The translations under genes were made by a program, and so were the position numbers. Of a stretch of 64,000 nucleotides of DNA, positions 60,730 to 64,000 are shown piece by piece. Location: positions 868,001-932,000 of the forward strand of contig NZ_JAAKGB010000001.1 of the NCBI RefSeq assembly GCF_011039275.1, in the 5' to 3' direction. Below the pieces are notes generated by a model that did not search any database, was not told the origin of the DNA, and was given only the letters and a program-made list of their open reading frames with translations. How positions within the stretch are numbered: position 1 is the first letter of the stretch; every line of letters begins with the position of its first letter. Origin of the DNA: Streptococcus hyointestinalis (GTDB lineage Bacteria > Bacillota > Bacilli > Lactobacillales > Streptococcaceae).

Positions 60730-61650
60730 TCATTTTTTGAGGAAAATTTTATCGATTTTGTGGTTATTTGCCTTGTGTAAAATCACCTCGGCACGATTTC
60801 GTGTCGGCTCGATATAATTTTCAAGATTAACAAGATTGATGGTTTTCCAAATATCACGAGCCATAACTAAAACGTCGTCTTTTGGCATGCTGGTAAAGCG
60901 ATGGTAGTAGTTTGTCTTATCTTTTTTAGCCAGCTCTAAAAGGCTCTCAAAGCGCTCCAAATACCAAGCTTCAATCTGACGACTATCCGCATCGATATAG
61001 ATCGAAAAATCAAAGTAATCACTGATATAGAGACGATTATTTTGCTGATTTTGAAAGACGTTTATCCCCTCAATGATGAGAGAATCGGGTTCAGAGATAG
61101 TCTGCATTTGATTTGGCACGATGTCATAGATTTCATGAGAGTAGATGGGCGCCTGTGCTTCTTTGGTATTTTTGATAGCATCAAGGAAATTAAGCAGTCG
61201 CTCCATATCATAGGACTCTGGAAAGCCTTTACGATTGAGGATTTCCTTTCTCTCTAAAACAGCATTAGGGTACAAAAAGCCGTCTGTTGTGACTAACTCC
61301 ACACGATTATTTGGGAAAGTTCTATCGAGCAGTAATTGCAAAAGACGGCTTGTTGTAGACTTGCCAACGGCGACGGACCCCGATATACCAATGATAAAGG
61401 GACGCTTGACCTCCTCTTTCTTGAGAGAGATACTTTTTGAAAATGCCAAGTTGTCTCTTGTCCGCTTGTAAATCTCAATCAAGCTAATGAGCGGAAGGTA
61501 AACTTCCTGCACATCAGTTGTGTCGATACGGTCATTCAGACTTTTGATGGCTTCAAGCTCTTTTTCGGTTCATAAAGGATTGCTTTGTTGATGGAGTTCT
61601 TGCCACTCAGAGCGTGACAGCTGTTCAAAATTGATAAATTCGTCAGTCAT
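60730..61650 (-). pseudogene. coaA: Type I pantothenate kinase CoaA, early nonsense codon
   Basis: A 306-codon P-loop kinase that phosphorylates pantothenate, the first step to CoA. Start ATG with AGGAGAAG upstream; N terminus MTDEFINFEQLSRSEWQELHQ. A TGA at 61570-61572 falls in [25 protein letters not shown], where Leu is expected (TTA to TGA). The rest is intact: [19 protein letters not shown]alker [52 protein letters not shown]. The downstream frame starts only at codon 47. CoA synthesis is essential, so a true null here would be surprising. Confidence 0.9.
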
Positions 61651-61672
61651 AGTACTTCTCCTAATCTTTTTT

Positions 61673-61681
61673 ATTATATCA
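61673..61681 (-). promoter_or_regulatory. Extended -10 promoter of coaA
   Basis: Read on the minus strand, TGATATAAT lies 22 nt upstream of the coaA ATG. Confidence 0.55.
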
Positions 61682-61773
61682 TCTTGGTGGGAAATTGAAA
61701 ACCATTTCAAGTTATGATACCATTTGATTAGAAACAAATGGCTTAAACAGCCATTCAGTATAAAGGAGTAGCG

Positions 61774-62373
61774 ATGGCTAACATGTATTATGAAGAACAC
61801 CCGGATGTGGCTCATGACATTCCTGAGATTACAGTTGAGCTTTTGGGGCAGACTCTACGTTTACTGACAGACTCTGGTGTGTTTTCCAAGAAAATGGTGG
61901 ATTATGGGAGTCAAGTGTTGCTGAACACGCTTGATTTTCAAAAAGGAGAGCGTCTTTTGGATGTGGGTTGTGGTTATGGTCCACTAGGCATAGCGCTCGC
62001 CAAGGCACAGGGGTTGGATGTTACCATGATTGACATCAATCAGCGTGCTGTTTCTCTAGCGCCAAAAAATGCTGAGAAAAATGGGGTAAGAGCGCAGATT
62101 TTTCAGTCTAATCTCTACGACACTGTCACAGGCACTTTCCAGCATATCATCAGTAATCCTCCACTCAGAGCAGGTAAAAAAGTGGTTCATACAGTCATTG
62201 AGGAGAGTATCCATTATCTAGATGATGGCGGTGACTTGACCATTGTCATTCAGAAAAAGCAGGGAGCACCGAGTGCCAAAGCTAAAATGGAAGACATATT
62301 TGGAAATTGTGAGATTGTCAAAAAAGATAAAGGCTATTACATTTTAAGGAGTGTGAAAGATGAGAGCTGTTGA
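61774..62373 (+). CDS. Class I SAM-dependent methyltransferase (RsmC-like)
   Basis: A 199-residue Rossmann methyltransferase. AdoMet loop LLDVGCGYGPLGIALAKAQ, motif II acidic VTMIDINQRAV, and NPPLRAGKKVVHTVIEES, the NPP(F/Y/L/I) motif of N-methylating RsmC-type enzymes. Probably a 16S rRNA guanine methyltransferase, but this short version lacks the N-terminal domain of E. coli RsmC. HDIPEI and SLAPKNAE look like A to C versions of HDIHE and LAQKNAE. Overlaps pdp by 14 nt. Confidence 0.85.
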   Translation: MANMYYEEHPDVAHDIPEITVELLGQTLRLLTDSGVFSKKMVDYGSQVLLNTLDFQKGERLLDVGCGYGPLGIALAKAQGLDVTMIDINQRAVSLAPKNAEKNGVRAQIFQSNLYDTVTGTFQHIISNPPLRAGKKVVHTVIEESIHYLDDGGDLTIVIQKKQGAPSAKAKMEDIFGNCEIVKKDKGYYILRSVKDESC

Positions 62374-63640
62374 TTTAATCCAGAAAAAACGTGACGGTGG
62401 TGAGCTATCTACTTCAGAGATTGAGTGGCTTATTTCAGGTTATGTCGATGGCAGTGTACCTGCTTATCAAATGTCCGCCTTTGCTATGGCTGTCTACTTT
62501 AAAGGCATGTCTATGCGTGAAGTTAGGGATTTGACCATGTGTATGGTAAAATCTGGCGCTGAGATTGATTTGTCGTCCATCCCCGGTATCAAAACGGATA
62601 AGCACTCGACAGGTGGTGTTGGAGACAAGGTGACACTTATCCTTGCTCCGCTCGTTGCTAGCTTTGATGTCCCTGGTGCCAAGATGAGTGGTCGTGGTCT
62701 TGGGCATACTGGTGGGACACTAGATAAGCTTGAGTCTATCAAGGGCTTTCAAATTGAGCGCACAGAAGAAGAGTTCATCAACCCAGTCAAGGCTATTAAC
62801 CTCTCTGTCATTGGGCAATCTGATAAGCTGGTCAAGGCAGATAAACTGCTTTATGCGCTTCGAGATGTGACATCTACTGTAGACATCATTCCTTTGATTG
62901 CAAGCTCTGTCCTGAGTAAGAAAATCGCCGCAGGTTCAGATAAGATTTTGCTAGATGTTACTGTTGGTGATGGTGCTTTCATGAAAACGGTCGAAGAAGC
63001 TCGAGAACTGGCTAAAACAATGGTGGCTTTAGGTAATGAAGTGGGACGTCAAACTGTGGCGGTTATCACAGACATGTCTCAGCCTCTTGGCTGCGCTATT
63101 GGCAATCGTCTTGAGGTCTCAGAAGCACTTGATATTATGCAAGGAAAAGGACGCTCTGAAGTCACGCAGTTTATCTGTGATTTAGCTAAGATAATGCTGG
63201 ATTTGGCAGGAGTTGAGGCAAGTGATGAGGTGATTTACGACCACCTTGTCAATGGCGCTGCGCTCAATAGGTTTCATGAGATGGTATTAGCACAGGGTGG
63301 GGACTTAGATGACTTGTATCGACCTTCTCGTGCCAAATACACCACTGACATTATCGCAGAAGAAGATGGCTATATTGAGGCGTTATCAGCCTTGGCATTT
63401 GGTCTTTTTGCTATGAGACTTGGTGCTGGGCGCTCTGTCCAGACAGATCAACTCAATTATGAAACAGGAATTGTCTTTCATAAAAAGGTCGGAGACAGCG
63501 TTAGAACAGGCGATTGCCTAGCAACTATCTACTCAGATAAAATATTAGACGAAAAAGAGGTTACAGAATTCAAAAAAAATGTTAAAATAAATAGAGAGAA
63601 ATCTGTTCCACAAGAAATTATCGCAATTATCTCATCATAA
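62360..63640 (+). CDS. pdp: Pyrimidine-nucleoside phosphorylase
   Basis: A 426-residue phosphorolytic enzyme splitting uridine and thymidine, N terminus MRAVDLIQKKRDGGELS. Phosphate site KTDKHSTGGVGDKVTL, KMSGRGLGHTGGTLDKLESI signature, YALRDVTSTVDIIPLIASSVLSKKIA, and the barrel-sandwich domain with QLNYETGIVFHKKVGDSVR. DVPGAKMSG for GVPVAKMSG and VPAYQM for VPDYQM look altered. Followed by deoC, a deoxyribonucleoside salvage pair. Confidence 0.93.
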   Translation: MRAVDLIQKKRDGGELSTSEIEWLISGYVDGSVPAYQMSAFAMAVYFKGMSMREVRDLTMCMVKSGAEIDLSSIPGIKTDKHSTGGVGDKVTLILAPLVASFDVPGAKMSGRGLGHTGGTLDKLESIKGFQIERTEEEFINPVKAINLSVIGQSDKLVKADKLLYALRDVTSTVDIIPLIASSVLSKKIAAGSDKILLDVTVGDGAFMKTVEEARELAKTMVALGNEVGRQTVAVITDMSQPLGCAIGNRLEVSEALDIMQGKGRSEVTQFICDLAKIMLDLAGVEASDEVIYDHLVNGAALNRFHEMVLAQGGDLDDLYRPSRAKYTTDIIAEEDGYIEALSALAFGLFAMRLGAGRSVQTDQLNYETGIVFHKKVGDSVRTGDCLATIYSDKILDEKEVTEFKKNVKINREKSVPQEIIAIISS

Positions 63641-63669
63641 GCTAATATATTTATAAAATTGGAGACATT

Positions 63670-64000
63670 ATGACTTCTATCAATACCTACATTGATCATA
63701 CGCTCTTAAAACCAGAGAGCACGCAGGAACAAATCAAACAATTAACAGACGAGGCAAAAACCTATCATTTTGCGAGTGTCTGTGTCAATCCAACTTGGGT
63801 GGCTTACGCTAAGGAACAACTAAAAGACAGTGATGTGAAGGTCTGCACGGTAATTGGTTTTCCTCTAGGGGCAACAACTAGTCAAACAAAAGCTTTTGAG
63901 ACACAAGATGCGATTGCAAACGGTGCTGATGAGGTGGATATGGTCATCAACATCGGAAAGCTCAAATCAAAACAATACGATGAGGTTGAAGACGACATTC
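63670..64000 (+). CDS. deoC: Deoxyribose-phosphate aldolase DeoC, partial (runs off the window)
   Basis: The first 110 residues of a class I aldolase that splits deoxyribose-5-phosphate. [50 protein letters not shown] and [12 protein letters not shown] are typical; the Schiff-base Lys lies beyond the edge. AATTGGAGAC precedes the ATG, 29 nt after pdp. Confidence 0.93.
   Translation, partial: MTSINTYIDHTLLKPESTQEQIKQLTDEAKTYHFASVCVNPTWVAYAKEQLKDSDVKVCTVIGFPLGATTSQTKAFETQDAIANGADEVDMVINIGKLKSKQYDEVEDDI

Overview
The window is a stretch of a Streptococcus chromosome, most like the oral mitis/sanguinis groups. The evidence is the gene families (RexAB, Wzg-Wzh-Wzd-Wze capsule regulators, WchA/WchF, CiaRH, a twin-PstB phosphate operon, PepN), Gram-positive RBSs, TATAAT/extended -10 promoters, moderate GC, and a giant Ser-Glu-Val/Ile adhesin of the Fap1/SRRP type. 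The species was not determined.

Layout. 1-7.6 kb: C-terminal part of a serine-rich repeat adhesin with an LPDTG anchor; its 5' side (about 950-1520) is scrambled by small indels. 7.8-9.3 kb: tRNA-Gln, tRNA-Glu, rimM, trmD. 9.3-12.1 kb: GrpB-family gene, ferredoxin/thioredoxin-reductase-like flavoprotein, then an ISL3-family element with an 8-bp target duplication. 12.1-15.9 kb: fructose operon fruR-fruK-fruA. 15.9-20.3 kb: methionine genes metE and a homocysteine methyltransferase-MTHFR fusion, behind two MET-box palindromes. 20.3-28.9 kb: rexB-rexA, a CorA transporter, a PHP-domain phosphatase. 28.9-30.7 kb: pgm on the minus strand. 30.9-44.2 kb: a Wzy-dependent capsule locus with conserved regulators, WchA and WchF, then an AT-rich cassette with a GT4, a Stealth phosphotransferase, two GT2 enzymes, Wzy and Wzx. 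44.5-50.4 kb: truB, ribF, an Spx-like gene, UPF0223, an inositol-monophosphatase-like gene, an lrgAB-like pair, rsmF. 50.5-55.5 kb: pstS-C-A-B1-B2-phoU. 55.6-64 kb: pepN, ciaRH, rpsT, coaA, an RsmC-like methyltransferase, pdp and the start of deoC.

The striking feature is how many otherwise well-preserved housekeeping genes carry single-base lesions. I count at least sixteen internal nonsense codons outside the IS, two apparent stop losses, about six lost ATG starts (four now CTG), odd bases in two tRNAs, and many substitutions at residues normally invariant. The inferred changes are mostly G<->T and A<->C exchanges (GAG->TAG, GGT->TGT, GAT->GCT, ATG->CTG, TGG->GGG), with a minority of A->G (Tyr->Cys, His->Arg). 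This could be a base-calling or assembly artefact or an oxidised-guanine mutator lineage. Reads are needed to tell them apart; the hits in coaA, tRNA-Glu and tRNA-Gln make me favour artefact. No new defence or metabolic system is evident. The most unusual native biology is the adhesin repeat, two possibly leaderless genes and the Stealth-containing capsule cassette.
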